Shown: positions 28,114 through 36,683 of the stretch, piece after piece
Layout of the letters: each line of letters opens with the position of its first letter
Numbering within the stretch: the stretch's first letter is position 1
Origin: Rhizobium sp. R711
Lineage (GTDB): Bacteria; Pseudomonadota; Alphaproteobacteria; Rhizobiales; Rhizobiaceae
DNA: 64,000 nucleotides
NCBI RefSeq assembly: GCF_002211365.1
Contig: NZ_LOKZ01000007.1
Span: 1 to 64,000, forward strand
Reading direction: 5' to 3'
The notes under the pieces: model-generated
What the model was told of the DNA's origin: nothing
The model's input: the letters and a program-made list of their open reading frames with translations, nothing else
The model's database searches: none
Position numbers and translations under genes: made by a program

Positions 28114-30417
28114 CTATCGTTCGAACTCGCCGCCATCACGGCCGCGGTCGACTTCCCGCCGAAGCTCTTCCAACCTAGAGACACGCTCTTCGGCCGGGTC
28201 TGTTCGTTCGTCGCCGCTCTCCTTGGTGTGATCAGCTCGCATGAGCTCATCGGATTTTGATTTGTGGCCATGAAGCCGATGTTCGGGACGCGATGGGCCA
28301 TGATGCTCGTCAGCATTACCGAGCCTCTTGCCTTTCCGGTCGGCCGATCGCTCAGCGGCCTCGATAGCAACCCGCAGGTCATCGTCAATGTCGGCGATCT
28401 CGCGAATATAGGTGTTCCCGGCGGCGCCAAGTTCCCCAGCGCGTGCGAGCTCGAGATTCAGGCTCGCCTGCAACGATGCTCTATCGGGGCTGGAACGATC
28501 TTCACCAGTCGCACCGAGCAGCTGGCGGTAATATTCGACTGCCATCATGACATCGCTCCCCGTTTCGACTGACACCAGCCCATGGCGCGCTACAGCTTCG
28601 GCCCGTTCTTGCTTGGCGTCGCTCACCTGTCGGATGCGGAGGTTTTCGCTCGTACGGCTGCCGGCCTGCTCGGCCTGTTCCATCATCTCACGGCGGGCCT
28701 CGACATGATCGCGCGCTGCCGAAGCAATCTCCTCGAACCGGTTCCGCCAAGCGTCCGGCGTGATCCGTTCCGCCTGAACCAAGGCAGCTTCGACACGCTT
28801 CTCATATGCCTCGAACTCGGATCGCGTCATCGTGCTCATGCTGTCGACCTTCGTAAGTTTTGACAATTCAACCAATGCAGCCCGCACCCCCGTGCCATTC
28901 GCGTTTCGAAGATCTCGCTCGGCCGGCATCTTCTTAAGGAGAAGTTCTGCGGTCTCCATCCGAGAGAGCTGCGCTTTGGCAAAATTCTTGCCGTCGGACT
29001 TGACTGCATTGCGGACAACCTCGAGCCACTGCGAGCGAACTTTCTTGATGTACTCCAGGCTTCTCAAAGTCCGCGGCGCCGTCGGCTCCTCCCGTCGTTT
29101 CCGATCATACCGTCGCCGGGCGTAATTCGACGTGCCGGCATGCTCGGTCCGACCCTTGCGGCTGATCGGCCGGACTTGATTGCGGCTGTAAGCCGGCGCG
29201 CTTGCCTGGTCTCGACGATCAGTCATCTCCATCCGAATGCCGCGGGCTCGGGCCTCTTTTGCCAGGCCCTCGCGCCAGCGTCGAAACGATGCGATCGACG
29301 TCTCGATCCGGTCGCCGTTCTCCGCTCGCGCCGCGACAATTGCGTGGACATGCACATGCGGGCGTTTGCCACCGTCCTGTTCGCCCTTCGGATCCGCGAT
29401 CGGATCATGAAGGGAAAAAACATACCGGTGTTCGCCAAACTCGGCTGCGAGAAAAGCGCGCGCCGCCGCCCTAAATGCATCAACGTCGGTGCCTGCGCGC
29501 GCCGACATGACGAGATGCATGAGGTCGCGCGATTTGCGGCTGTGGAGCTCGCCGCGCCATTGCTGTTGCACGAGATCGCCGGCCTGCTTGGCGTCGGCAA
29601 TTTTTTGACCGCGATCGTTTTCGACACCTCCGTCGAGCCTCGCCACCAGGCTGCGCAGACGGCTCGTGCCATATTCGACGCCATTGCCGCAACCCGTGAA
29701 GCGAAACTCCGCGTCACCGACATCATCTCCCTTCGTTCTCATACGTGCCTGGACGATCTCGCTGGCCCTGGCATCGGCTGTCAGCCGCTCGCCAGCCTTC
29801 GAGCGCAAGACAACAACTCCTTCGATGCGGTAGGTTCCATCGCGCCCCTCGATCCCAAACGCAAAGGATCGATCGCCGACAGCGGATCTGACGATGTCCC
29901 GTGCCCATTCATGCATTGGCTGCCCTTCCTTGGGACCACCGGCAATGTCGACGCAGAAAAGTCCGATATCGCGGCTTTCAGTGCGATTGCCCATCAGATG
30001 TGCCCAGTCGTTGCAGAGCGCGGCAATTGCATCGCGTCCTTGCAGCTCCTGCCCCGACTGGTTTTCCATCGGAACCGCGCCATTGCGGGAGATATACCCT
30101 GCCATTGCGCCAAGCCGGCCACCACCGCCAAACGATGCCATCTTCACGACGGCTGGTTGGCTTCCACGCGCAAGCCCGGCAAAACGCGTCGCCATCGGTC
30201 GGCTCGACGACGACGAATTCAGCGTCAGATGTCGACGGGAGCTTCGCTTCAAACGTTTCGCGGATTTCGGGCTCGATCCACCAGCTGGCACTGTACTTCC
30301 GGGACGGCGACGTTCCTCCTCATCGTCCCTTGTTGTCCTTCCCGTCAGCCGCTCGTGCAGCAAGGCAGCCCTTCGGCGCTCCCATTCCTCTGTAAAAGCA
30401 CCGAGAAAGATTTCCAT
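28114..30417 (-). CDS. HUH relaxase of a P-type conjugation system
   Basis: A 767-residue protein expected to nick oriT and pilot the DNA strand. Motif I is the candidate tyrosine in GRLGAMAGYISRNG (Tyr about 108); motif III is HVHVHAIVAAR (about 354-363) with three alternating histidines. The C-terminal 350 residues are charged and helical and probably carry the secretion signal. Residues 148-230 and 296-394 look like two related halves, only the second with histidines. The N-terminal 80 residues are basic and low-complexity; starts at ATG residues 75 or 93 cannot be ruled out. It overlaps mobC by one base. Looks like a MOBP-group enzyme; the subfamily is inferred from the MobC neighbour and P-type nic. 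Confidence 0.85.
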   Translation of the reverse strand: MEIFLGAFTEEWERRRAALLHERLTGRTTRDDEEERRRPGSTVPAGGSSPKSAKRLKRSSRRHLTLNSSSSSRPMATRFAGLARGSQPAVVKMASFGGGGRLGAMAGYISRNGAVPMENQSGQELQGRDAIAALCNDWAHLMGNRTESRDIGLFCVDIAGGPKEGQPMHEWARDIVRSAVGDRSFAFGIEGRDGTYRIEGVVVLRSKAGERLTADARASEIVQARMRTKGDDVGDAEFRFTGCGNGVEYGTSRLRSLVARLDGGVENDRGQKIADAKQAGDLVQQQWRGELHSRKSRDLMHLVMSARAGTDVDAFRAAARAFLAAEFGEHRYVFSLHDPIADPKGEQDGGKRPHVHVHAIVAARAENGDRIETSIASFRRWREGLAKEARARGIRMEMTDRRDQASAPAYSRNQVRPISRKGRTEHAGTSNYARRRYDRKRREEPTAPRTLRSLEYIKKVRSQWLEVVRNAVKSDGKNFAKAQLSRMETAELLLKKMPAERDLRNANGTGVRAALVELSKLTKVDSMSTMTRSEFEAYEKRVEAALVQAERITPDAWRNRFEEIASAARDHVEARREMMEQAEQAGSRTSENLRIRQVSDAKQERAEAVARHGLVSVETGSDVMMAVEYYRQLLGATGEDRSSPDRASLQASLNLELARAGELGAAGNTYIREIADIDDDLRVAIEAAERSADRKGKRLGNADEHHGPSRPEHRLHGHKSKSDELMRADHTKESGDERTDPAEERVSRLEELRREVDRGRDGGEFER

Positions 30418-30821
30418 TAGGCAGGCCCTCCAACCCGACGCCCGGTTCTCCTCTTGAGCCGATTCAGTTCCAAGGCCAGACCGGCGGCGACGGGCAGGAG
30501 GCCACTTAGAAGTTCGCTGACCTCGCCGGGGTCGAACTGCCGGTAGGCGAGCCGCGCAAGACTATTCAGGTTCATACCGATTATTCGCATGTCGCGGTGA
30601 AGGAACTCGAAGATCGCCCGATCTTCCGCCGTCAAGAACGGTTCGACCCCGGCGCCTTCGAGCGTCAGCGAGCGGATGAACGCCGACACGGTCAATTCCG
30701 CTTGCTCCGCAGCATTGTGAACGGCAGCCAGTTCCGACGCGGTGAAACGAGCGTGCACGACATGCGCCTTCCGCTCGTTCTGAGCCGTCTTGATCGGTGC
30801 TATCTGCCTTGTTCGGGCCAC
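30417..30821 (-). CDS. mobC: MobC-like relaxosome accessory protein
   Basis: A 134-residue DNA-binding protein that would bind oriT and open the strands for the relaxase. The N-terminal half reads as a ribbon-helix-helix (HVVHARFTASELAAVHNAAEQA, then LTVSAFIRSLTLEG), followed by the MobC segment FEFLHRDMRIIGMNLNSLARLAY. The start is GTG 30821, with AGGTGA just before it. It shares a stop/start base with the relaxase. The oriT lies immediately upstream on the plus strand. Confidence 0.85.
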   Translation of the reverse strand: MARTRQIAPIKTAQNERKAHVVHARFTASELAAVHNAAEQAELTVSAFIRSLTLEGAGVEPFLTAEDRAIFEFLHRDMRIIGMNLNSLARLAYRQFDPGEVSELLSGLLPVAAGLALELNRLKRRTGRRVGGPA

Positions 30822-30857
30822 GTCACCTGCCTCATTTCATTGATCGCCGCAGGCGCC

Positions 30858-30917
30858 ATCGACGGCTTGTCCGTCGATCGTCAGCAATTTTGTATCACAA
30901 AATTGCGTATCCTGCCA
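30858..30917 (+). other. Origin of transfer (oriT), P-type, with predicted nic
   Basis: Two inverted repeats precede a nick-site consensus. The first, ATCGACGG/CCGTCGAT, is at 30858-30865 and 30871-30878. The second, GCAATTTTGT/ACAAAATTGC around ATC, is at 30884-30906. Eight bases later TATCCTGCCA (30908-30917) matches the P-type nic core TATCCTG^Y known from RP4 and T-DNA borders, predicting cleavage between G30914 and C30915 on the plus strand. The eight-base spacing between repeat and nic is the same as in RP4. The site lies between mobC and a VirC1-like gene. With 5' attachment at C30915, the plus strand to the right (VirC, then T4SS) would enter the recipient first. Confidence 0.8.
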
Positions 30918-30930
30918 AACCAATATAGTC
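30918..30930. promoter_or_regulatory. Degenerate copy of the conjugation operator beside nic
   Basis: AACCAATATAGTC matches 11 of 13 bases of the palindrome AACTAATATAGTT found at 31218 and 49831. It starts 4 bases after the predicted nick. Confidence 0.4.
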
Positions 30931-31217
30931 CATTTCAATCCACCGATGCAAGCCATCCTCGGGGACCGGTTCCTATGAGAAACTCGCAGGATGAAGATGT
31001 TGACGTGAGCCACGTTAGTGTCGTGTGTTCATGGCGTAGCCCGGATTCCCATGGAAACACAGAAGCAATACGATGCCATTACAAATACATATGGCCAACG
31101 GACGTTTTTCAGTTTGGTAGATGGGCATGCTATCACCAATCGGCGAGTCGACATGTAGTGGCCGTGCATCCATCTGAAAAGCACTCAGATAAAAGAGCTG
31201 GACGAGAAAAGAAAAGA

Positions 31218-31230
31218 AACTAATATAGTT
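31218..31230. promoter_or_regulatory. Palindromic operator/promoter element upstream of virC1-like gene
   Basis: AACTA-ATA-TAGTT, flanked by A and CG, is identical over 16 bases to 49830-49845. It overlaps a possible -10 hexamer TATAGT on the plus strand and lies 48 bases before the VirC1-like start, in the divergent mobC/virC1 region. Confidence 0.6.
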
Positions 31231-31278
31231 CGGCATGAATGGCGTATTCTGAGGCAACAATCGTTGGAGAGAGCTTTC

Positions 31279-31989
31279 ATGACGCGGACTTATGCAGTGG
31301 TAAGCAACAAGGGCGGCGCCGGGAAGACGACGATGGCGACGCTCATTGCCGGCGAATATGCGCTGGCCAAACAGAGCATCCTGATGATCGACGCCGACAG
31401 CCGGCAAAATCTCGCCGGCTGGTGGAAGCTATGTCACAAGAAGGGCAACGTGCCAGCCAATATCGAGGTGACAATTGCCGCCAACCAGCGGGCTATCGAG
31501 GACGTCCTTCGAACCTATGCACAGGCGTTCGATATCGTCATTATCGATGCGCCCGGTGTCGACAGTGCCTTGCAGACCACCATCATCCGCTCCTCGAACA
31601 TCGTCCTGTCGCCGGTCCAGCCCGGAATCAAGGAGATCGAGGCGGCCGGCCAGACGATTGCAGAGGTCAACGACGTCAACGATCAACTGGGTCTGGTCGT
31701 CCTTCATATGAATGTGCGAACCCGTATTACACTGACGGGTCGAAGCCTCGAGGCCTATCGCTACATAAGGCCATTTGTGGCGGGGCTGATTGAAGCCAAC
31801 TACCAGACGATGCTGCTCGACACCGAACTCTATGAGCGAAACGTCTACCGGGAAATCCAAAATGGCCTCGGAACACTGCAAATGCAGGAACCGACAGAGC
31901 CGGTCCGCAAGGCGCGTCTGGAAGTCAAGGCGCTGGTGGACGAGATCGAGCTTCGGCGGACAAGGGCTTTGGCGGAGGTTACGTCATGA
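31279..31989 (+). CDS. ParA/MinD-type ATPase, VirC1-like
   Basis: A 236-residue deviant-Walker ATPase. It opens with TYAVVSNKGGAGKTTMATLIA (Walker A with the signature lysine), then LMIDADSRQNLAGWWK, and FDIVIIDAPGVDSALQTTIIR. No plasmid-type repABC context is present, and the next gene encodes a ribbon-helix-helix protein, so the best analogy is VirC1/VirC2 of Ti plasmids, which gather the relaxosome at the T4SS and stimulate transfer. The start is ATG 31279 with GGAGAGAG before it; TTG 31264 is less likely. Position directly beside oriT supports a transfer role. Confidence 0.8.
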   Translation: MTRTYAVVSNKGGAGKTTMATLIAGEYALAKQSILMIDADSRQNLAGWWKLCHKKGNVPANIEVTIAANQRAIEDVLRTYAQAFDIVIIDAPGVDSALQTTIIRSSNIVLSPVQPGIKEIEAAGQTIAEVNDVNDQLGLVVLHMNVRTRITLTGRSLEAYRYIRPFVAGLIEANYQTMLLDTELYERNVYREIQNGLGTLQMQEPTEPVRKARLEVKALVDEIELRRTRALAEVTS

Positions 31990-32378
31990 GCAAGAACACG
32001 CTTGATTTCTCACTTGCTCCGAGACGCAAGCAGCCAGAACAGGGCGACATGCTGAAAGACATGTCTCCTGGCGATAGTTCGAACGCCGCGGCCGACGACC
32101 CTCCTCGATCGGCAGAAGCAAAGGCCCTGTTGCCGCGGCTTCCCGAAGAAGAAAGACTGCGCAATTCGGCCAAGCGCGCGGCCGAGCAGCAGGAAACGAG
32201 ACGAAGGCTCAAGAACCTGAAGCGCGTGAAAGAGCGGAACATCAGGTTCTACGTCAACGTGCCGCTTGAACAGGACGTCAAGGCAAGGCTTTTGCGCGCC
32301 TCCCATGAAAACGACATCCGCATGACGATTATCATGCAGGCGGCGATCGACACCTATTTGCAGGACAATGGATATTGA
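31986..32378 (+). CDS. VirC2-like ribbon-helix-helix protein
   Basis: A 130-residue basic protein overlapping the ParA-like gene by ATGA. The first 80 residues are polar and probably disordered; the last 45 (RNIRFYVNVPLEQDVKARLL, then ASHENDIRMTIIMQAAIDTYL) read as an RHH DNA-binding fold. The combination and order match virC1-virC2, where VirC2 binds an overdrive site next to the transfer origin. Here it may bind the oriT region or the repeated palindrome nearby. Assignment is by fold and context rather than close similarity. Confidence 0.65.
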   Translation: MSKNTLDFSLAPRRKQPEQGDMLKDMSPGDSSNAAADDPPRSAEAKALLPRLPEEERLRNSAKRAAEQQETRRRLKNLKRVKERNIRFYVNVPLEQDVKARLLRASHENDIRMTIIMQAAIDTYLQDNGY

Positions 32379-32428
32379 GCCAGGGCCTGCGCCTGACCCG
32401 TCGAAGCGTGCGGCAAGGATCAGTCGCT

Positions 32429-32593
32429 TTAGAAGGGCGGCTTGGGATCGATGCGGCCGTCGAGCTCGGCCCAGATGACTTCGCGCTCGGCGATCATCAG
32501 CGCGAGTTCGGCTTCGATTGCCCGACGTTCCTCAAGTGTCCTTGCGTTTCTGGCCTCGGCGCGCAGTTCCTCGATGTGCTGTTCGATGGTCAT
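32429..32593 (-). CDS. Small helical protein of unknown function
   Basis: A 54-residue acidic, helical protein (MTIEQHIEELRAEARNARTL and on to ELDGRIDPKPPF) with an AAGGAG site nine bases before its ATG. The pattern suggests a coiled coil. It is convergent with the VirC2-like gene. I recognise no function; similar small proteins are common on rhizobial plasmids. Confidence 0.55.
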   Translation of the reverse strand: MTIEQHIEELRAEARNARTLEERRAIEAELALMIAEREVIWAELDGRIDPKPPF

Positions 32594-32870
32594 GATCGTC
32601 GTCTCCTTGAGAGATGTGAGAGATGACTTCGGTGAGCTGGGCGGTAAAAGGCGGGTCAAGGCTCGTAGTTACGACCGGCGGAGCCGGCGCGCGGAGGACC
32701 CGATTTTGTCGGAGCGTAGTGAAGCGAAGCGGAGGGAAAATTGGAGGGGCCGCGATGGCCTTGAGCTGGCTTTTGCCGTCTGGCACGATTGGCCGATCTG
32801 AGCAGACAGGTTTTGCTCTCGTGTGGCACGAACCCTTTCCAGTACGGCTGGCACAAGGGCGGCGTGACTG

Positions 32871-34061
32871 ATGCGCGCGTTTCTGCTCGATGGCGAAACA
32901 GTCTCCGACGAAGCTCAAGACTTCGGCAGGCGGCTCGCGCTTGCATATCGCAATCGCTCGCGCCCGATATGCCTGTGCGCCAATCCGGGGATCCCGATGT
33001 ACATTGCAATGATCAGCGATCAGCCGACCATCAAACGGATGCCTCTTACGGGTGGCGAGCATCATTCGGCTTGCCCGTCTTATGAGCCACCTTATGAACT
33101 GTCGGGGCTTGGTGCGCTAATGGGGCACGCGATCAAACTGGATGGTGATGGCAGGGCAGCCCTCAGACTGAATTTTTCCTTGTCGAAGAGGGGCTCTGGT
33201 GCATCTACGCCGGCCGGGACGGAGACCTTGGAGAGTGTCCGAAACGACAGCAGAAAGCTCTCGCTTCGCGGGCTTCTGCATTTTTTCTGGCATGAAGGTG
33301 GTCTGACCGAGTGGACGGCGCGCTGGGCGGGGAAGCGTCATTGGCGGCAGGTCCACAGCCACCTTGTCGAGGCAGCGAGGACGATGTCGGTCCGGGGCGA
33401 GAGCCTCGCAGAACGGGTCTTTTTGCCCGAGCCATTTCGAGCCGACGACAAGACCGCGATCGAAAAGCGGCGCGCCCTTGCCCTGGCGCCGCTTTTCGAA
33501 GACAAGCCGGGGGCAAAGCCGCTGATGATCCTGGTCGGCGAGATCAAGGAACTGGCGCCGGTCAGGACCGGACAGCAGGTCGTGATCAAGCACATGCCGG
33601 GCTTCCGGCTCTATCTCGAGGAGGCGACGTGGCGGCGTCTGCAGCGACGTTTCGAAACCGAGCTGATGCTGTGGCAGAGCGCCGACGATGCTCACCTGAT
33701 CGTCATCGCGACGATCGGCGGCAATTCATCCGGTATCGTCATGGCCCACGAACTCGCCTTGATGACGGTAACGGAACAGTGGCTGCCTGTGGAAAGCATT
33801 TATGAACAGCGGTTGCTGGGGGTCCTGACGCGCAAGCGCGAGAAGACGGTCAAGGGGCTACGCTTCGACCTTCCGCGGGCGCGGCCTTATGCGACGGCAA
33901 TCTTGCCGGAGCGACCTCAGCCATTAGCGCTTTACATCGTTCCGCCAGGCGCCGATTCTCACTTCGAGGCCGGGCTCAAGGAGATGGTGGAGGCGAGACC
34001 GGATCTTGCCGCATGGATCTGGCATGTCGGCACGGACGAGATGCCAGATATCGCCGACTAG
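32871..34061 (+). CDS. DUF1173 family protein
   Basis: A 396-residue protein recognised by its N-terminal signature: PICLCANPGIPMYIAMISD, IKRMPLTGGEHHSACPSYEPP and YELSGLGALMG. The two short Cys/His clusters (CLCANP, HHSACPSYE) suggest a metal-binding region. The family is found almost only on plasmids and integrative elements of Alphaproteobacteria and has no known role; a link to conjugation or plasmid maintenance is inferred from company. It stands alone on the plus strand and ends before a strong terminator shared with the DUF736 gene. Confidence 0.82.
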   Translation: MRAFLLDGETVSDEAQDFGRRLALAYRNRSRPICLCANPGIPMYIAMISDQPTIKRMPLTGGEHHSACPSYEPPYELSGLGALMGHAIKLDGDGRAALRLNFSLSKRGSGASTPAGTETLESVRNDSRKLSLRGLLHFFWHEGGLTEWTARWAGKRHWRQVHSHLVEAARTMSVRGESLAERVFLPEPFRADDKTAIEKRRALALAPLFEDKPGAKPLMILVGEIKELAPVRTGQQVVIKHMPGFRLYLEEATWRRLQRRFETELMLWQSADDAHLIVIATIGGNSSGIVMAHELALMTVTEQWLPVESIYEQRLLGVLTRKREKTVKGLRFDLPRARPYATAILPERPQPLALYIVPPGADSHFEAGLKEMVEARPDLAAWIWHVGTDEMPDIAD

Positions 34062-34413
34062 AGGCATTTCCGCAAAAAGCGATTGATCGACACTGCCGCA
34101 GGACGCCGCGCCGACGTCAAGCATGCTGGTGCGGTTGTCCGTAGTGCCAATACAAGGCCAATGTTCGCCGCGTTGCCAAGGCGACAGGCAGGAGCCTGAT
34201 TTGCAAACGTGGTGGTGAGCACGGGGCAGGAAGGCTGCGGTCGAGGCACCGCCCGCCTTGATTGCGGCAGCCGCTGTTGCCGGTGACGAAGCGTCACTCG
34301 TGCGCTGCAGGGCGCAATGCATCGATCGGCTCGACGATCATCGTAGCGGGCCGCGAAGATGCCGAGCGTGCAGGCGGCCAGGTCCTTAAGGGAAGCGGAA
34401 CGCGTGAGAGCAG
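34062..34413. other. Intergenic stretch before the bidirectional terminator
   Basis: About 350 bases downstream of the DUF1173 gene, GC-rich, with no supported gene on either strand. Confidence 0.4.
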
Positions 34414-34440
34414 AAAACCCCGCCTGTGGAGCGGGGTTTT
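34414..34440. terminator. Bidirectional rho-independent terminator
   Basis: AAAACCCCGC at 34414-34423 pairs perfectly with GCGGGGTTTT at 34431-34440 around a 7-base loop. The A and T tracts on either side of a GC core make it work for both the DUF1173 gene (plus) and the DUF736 gene (minus, stop at 34451). Confidence 0.9.
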
Positions 34441-34450
34441 CCGTGTTTGC

Positions 34451-34762
34451 TTACCGGCGGGAGTTGCGCGACCAGATCAGCTGGAGACCTTCCTGCCCCT
34501 GAACTTCGGCCAGAGTGGCATAGATCGGAGCAGGAAAGCTCGGGTCGTCGAGTTTGACGGAGATATAATCGCGCTCGCTTTCGCGGGCCTGCTTCTGCCA
34601 CCCGGCGCCGAATTCGACGTTGCCTGCCAGAACTCGGAAGTCGGGAGCGTCTTCTGACGAGCGTTCGACGCGGACGATCTTGGCATTGACGTTGAGGTTC
34701 AGGGTCTTGATGGTACCGGAGAAACCGTTTTCGGATGCGATGAAAGAGCCGATCGTTGCCAT
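34451..34762 (-). CDS. DUF736 family protein
   Basis: A 103-residue protein of the DUF736 family: [59 protein letters not shown] and [14 protein letters not shown] are all family hallmarks. These single-domain proteins are abundant on rhizobial plasmids; function unknown, probably cytoplasmic beta-rich. AAGGA precedes ATG 34762, and the longer open frame to 35116 is not supported. It ends 11 bases from a strong terminator. Confidence 0.88.
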   Translation of the reverse strand: MATIGSFIASENGFSGTIKTLNLNVNAKIVRVERSSEDAPDFRVLAGNVEFGAGWQKQARESERDYISVKLDDPSFPAPIYATLAEVQGQEGLQLIWSRNSRR

Positions 34763-35281
34763 TGTCTTGTTCCTTTCGTTGCTCGGGGCCGCGCCCATCG
34801 CGGCCTCGATGGCTGTCGACAGGACCGAAAACGATCGGACCGCACCCTTGGGGACGTAACGAAGTGGAGGACGGCCAGGGCCGAGGCTTTCTTGCCTCCG
34901 CGAGGAATGGCCGCGACGCGGACAGGGGAAGAAAACGAGCCGGCCGTTGCGGCAAGACGATCGAGACGAGCGCGCGAGGCGGTTTTCGGTCAGACATGCC
35001 CAATCGAGACCGCGGGGGCGGGCCATATGCATGCGAGGACAAGGATATGGCTCCAAACGGCACGCCGCACATCCGACCGGCTCGACGCAAGCACTGACGC
35101 TACGCCGCCCAGACAATTGACCATGCCCGTCCGATCAAATTGCGTGGGTACGCTTCCGGCCGATGCGGCCTTCAGCTGCAAAAGATTGCCGCGGTAAAGC
35201 AGCCGCGCGATTGCGCGCTCGATGGAAGGGCCGAGTTTCGGTTCAAGCAAAAGGCCGGGGAGCTTCCGTTTCTATGTATGC
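34763..35281. other. Intergenic region upstream of the DUF736 gene
   Basis: About 520 bases between the DUF736 start and the 3' end of the nucleotidyltransferase-fold gene. It should hold the DUF736 promoter. Short open frames in it lack ribosome-binding sites and protein-like composition. Confidence 0.4.
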
Positions 35282-36400
35282 CTACCCGAGCTGATCCACT
35301 GACACATCGAGAGCGTTCGCCAGTGCCTCCCTGCCATTGTCGGGCATCAAGGCGAGGCCCGACACAATTGCCTCCTGCCATGATTTCCCGCGATCCCATG
35401 CCTCCTGGTAGGCGTCGTCAATCAGATCGGCCTGTCGCGTCTTCAAGAGTGCCTGGAAGAGCAACGAGGCTTGCAGGAGGTCCTTGTCGCGCTTTGCGCG
35501 CCCCATCGTGTCTGGGGCCCGCCTCGAAGCCACAATGAGCTTGTGAACCGCATACCGTTCCGGCGCCGGGATGTTGACGGTTACGCCCTCGCGATGAAGC
35601 AGGACGGCCCGGACAGGCTCGTAGATCAGAAAATCGAGGAACCGCAGGTTTTCCGCCGACGCGCCGCCGAGGGCGGGCATGGGCGAGGGCTTGCCCGTGT
35701 ATCCGTCTGAGCCCCTGTTGCTCGTCAGGAATTCCACGCGGTAGCCCTTCTTGTCCTGAAAGGCGACGACCTTGGCCTGGTCTGCTTGGTGCGGGACCGC
35801 TCGGAAGGATGGCTCGACTGCTTTGATAATATCCAGGATAGGCGGCAAGCTGTCTCCGACCTCGGCGGAAATTGCGAAATCCTGCGCGTAATCCGCGTCG
35901 CCAGTCTGCATTGCCGCGGCGGGCAACCGGACCCCAAGAAGGCCGCTATAGCAGCTGAAAGCAACCGACCCGATGAGGACGGCCCGCAGGCGGAACAATC
36001 CCGCGTCCGCAAGGGCTTTCGTGACGTCGCCCGCGAAAGGATCGGGGCCGGCAAGCCCCGCGCTACGGCGCAGAACACCGACCATGCGCCGACGCTCGCG
36101 GATGTCATCCTTGATGTCCTTGTGGGCGTTCACCCGCGCCGTGATCGCGGGATCGTCGTGCGGGCCAACATAGCTTCGCTTGTCCTTGCCCTCGGGGGTC
36201 GGGCGATCGAAATACCAGTAATCGCGCCCCTTGACCGGAACAGTTACAAAACGGCCATCAAGGGGAAAGTCGCTTTTGAATTGGGCATCGAAAGATCGCT
36301 GAGCGAGTTCCGCGAGCATCGTTCGGTACACGAGGTCGATCTGTTTCATTTGTTGCGCCCCCGTCGAGAATGCCGCGGCCTCGGCCGCCAGTTCAGTCAT
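35282..36400 (-). CDS. Nucleotidyltransferase-fold protein (GSU2403/NTP_transf_8 type)
   Basis: A 372-residue protein. The middle has a nucleotidyltransferase core, LIGSVAFSCYSGLLGVRLP followed by MQTGDADYAQDFAIS (G-S and D-x-D), then VEFLTSNRG and LDFLIYEPVRAVLL, with IPAPERYAVHKLIVASRR near the end. The N-terminal 120 residues hold a separate domain (YWYFDRPTPEGKDKRSYVGP). The fold is that of AbiEii-like and related transferases, many of which are toxins or phage-defence factors, but no antitoxin partner was found next to it. ATG 36400 has a weak ribosome-binding site and ATG 36349 is an alternative. Two AT-rich palindromes lie upstream. Confidence 0.72.
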   Translation of the reverse strand: MTELAAEAAAFSTGAQQMKQIDLVYRTMLAELAQRSFDAQFKSDFPLDGRFVTVPVKGRDYWYFDRPTPEGKDKRSYVGPHDDPAITARVNAHKDIKDDIRERRRMVGVLRRSAGLAGPDPFAGDVTKALADAGLFRLRAVLIGSVAFSCYSGLLGVRLPAAAMQTGDADYAQDFAISAEVGDSLPPILDIIKAVEPSFRAVPHQADQAKVVAFQDKKGYRVEFLTSNRGSDGYTGKPSPMPALGGASAENLRFLDFLIYEPVRAVLLHREGVTVNIPAPERYAVHKLIVASRRAPDTMGRAKRDKDLLQASLLFQALLKTRQADLIDDAYQEAWDRGKSWQEAIVSGLALMPDNGREALANALDVSVDQLG

Positions 36401-36473
36401 TTGCTTTCGTAAGCCGCTTCTCTGCAGACGATCCTTTGCGGTTATCTTCGAGCGCTGACCTGTGGCAAGTCCT

Positions 36474-36505
36474 CGTTATAAGTTTTCTGCAAAAACATTA
36501 TAACG
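36474..36505. repeat. AT-rich palindrome, copy 1
   Basis: CGTTATAAGTTTT pairs with AAAACATTATAACG-type sequence (one unpaired A) around a short loop. On the minus strand it contains TATAAT, so it may overlap the promoter of the gene starting at 36400, 73 bases away. Confidence 0.6.
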
Positions 36506-36683
36506 GTTCTGTTCTTTGTCAACCGCTTCAGCAGGATGAGAAACCCGGAAAATCGAGACGAAAGTGCATGACCTTTTTTGTCAGATCGCAGACCGCAAAG
36601 GGGAGCTATCGGATTCGGCCTATATTGCGTGAGGTCGGGCGGCCTGGTTGTCGATAGCAACGCTCGCCCACCGATTGGGCCGA

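Noticed and set aside
29140..30420. A 426-codon plus-strand open frame opposite the relaxase gene
   Set aside because: It lies entirely on the antisense of a gene with motif-supported coding, has no ribosome-binding site or family sequence, and such long shadow frames are common in GC-rich DNA.
30908..30917. A T-DNA border, because TATCCTGCCA matches the border nick core
   Set aside because: Only the core is shared, no second border or overdrive-type T-DNA was found, and the inverted repeat and mob gene context fit a conjugative oriT.
31279..31989. A plasmid-partitioning ParA or RepA of repABC
   Set aside because: No ParB, RepC or partition-site array was seen; the neighbour is an RHH protein and the site is beside oriT.
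36442..36660. A small gene across the twin palindromes
   Set aside because: The frames on both strands owe their open length to the AT-rich palindromes, and none has a ribosome-binding site or family sequence.
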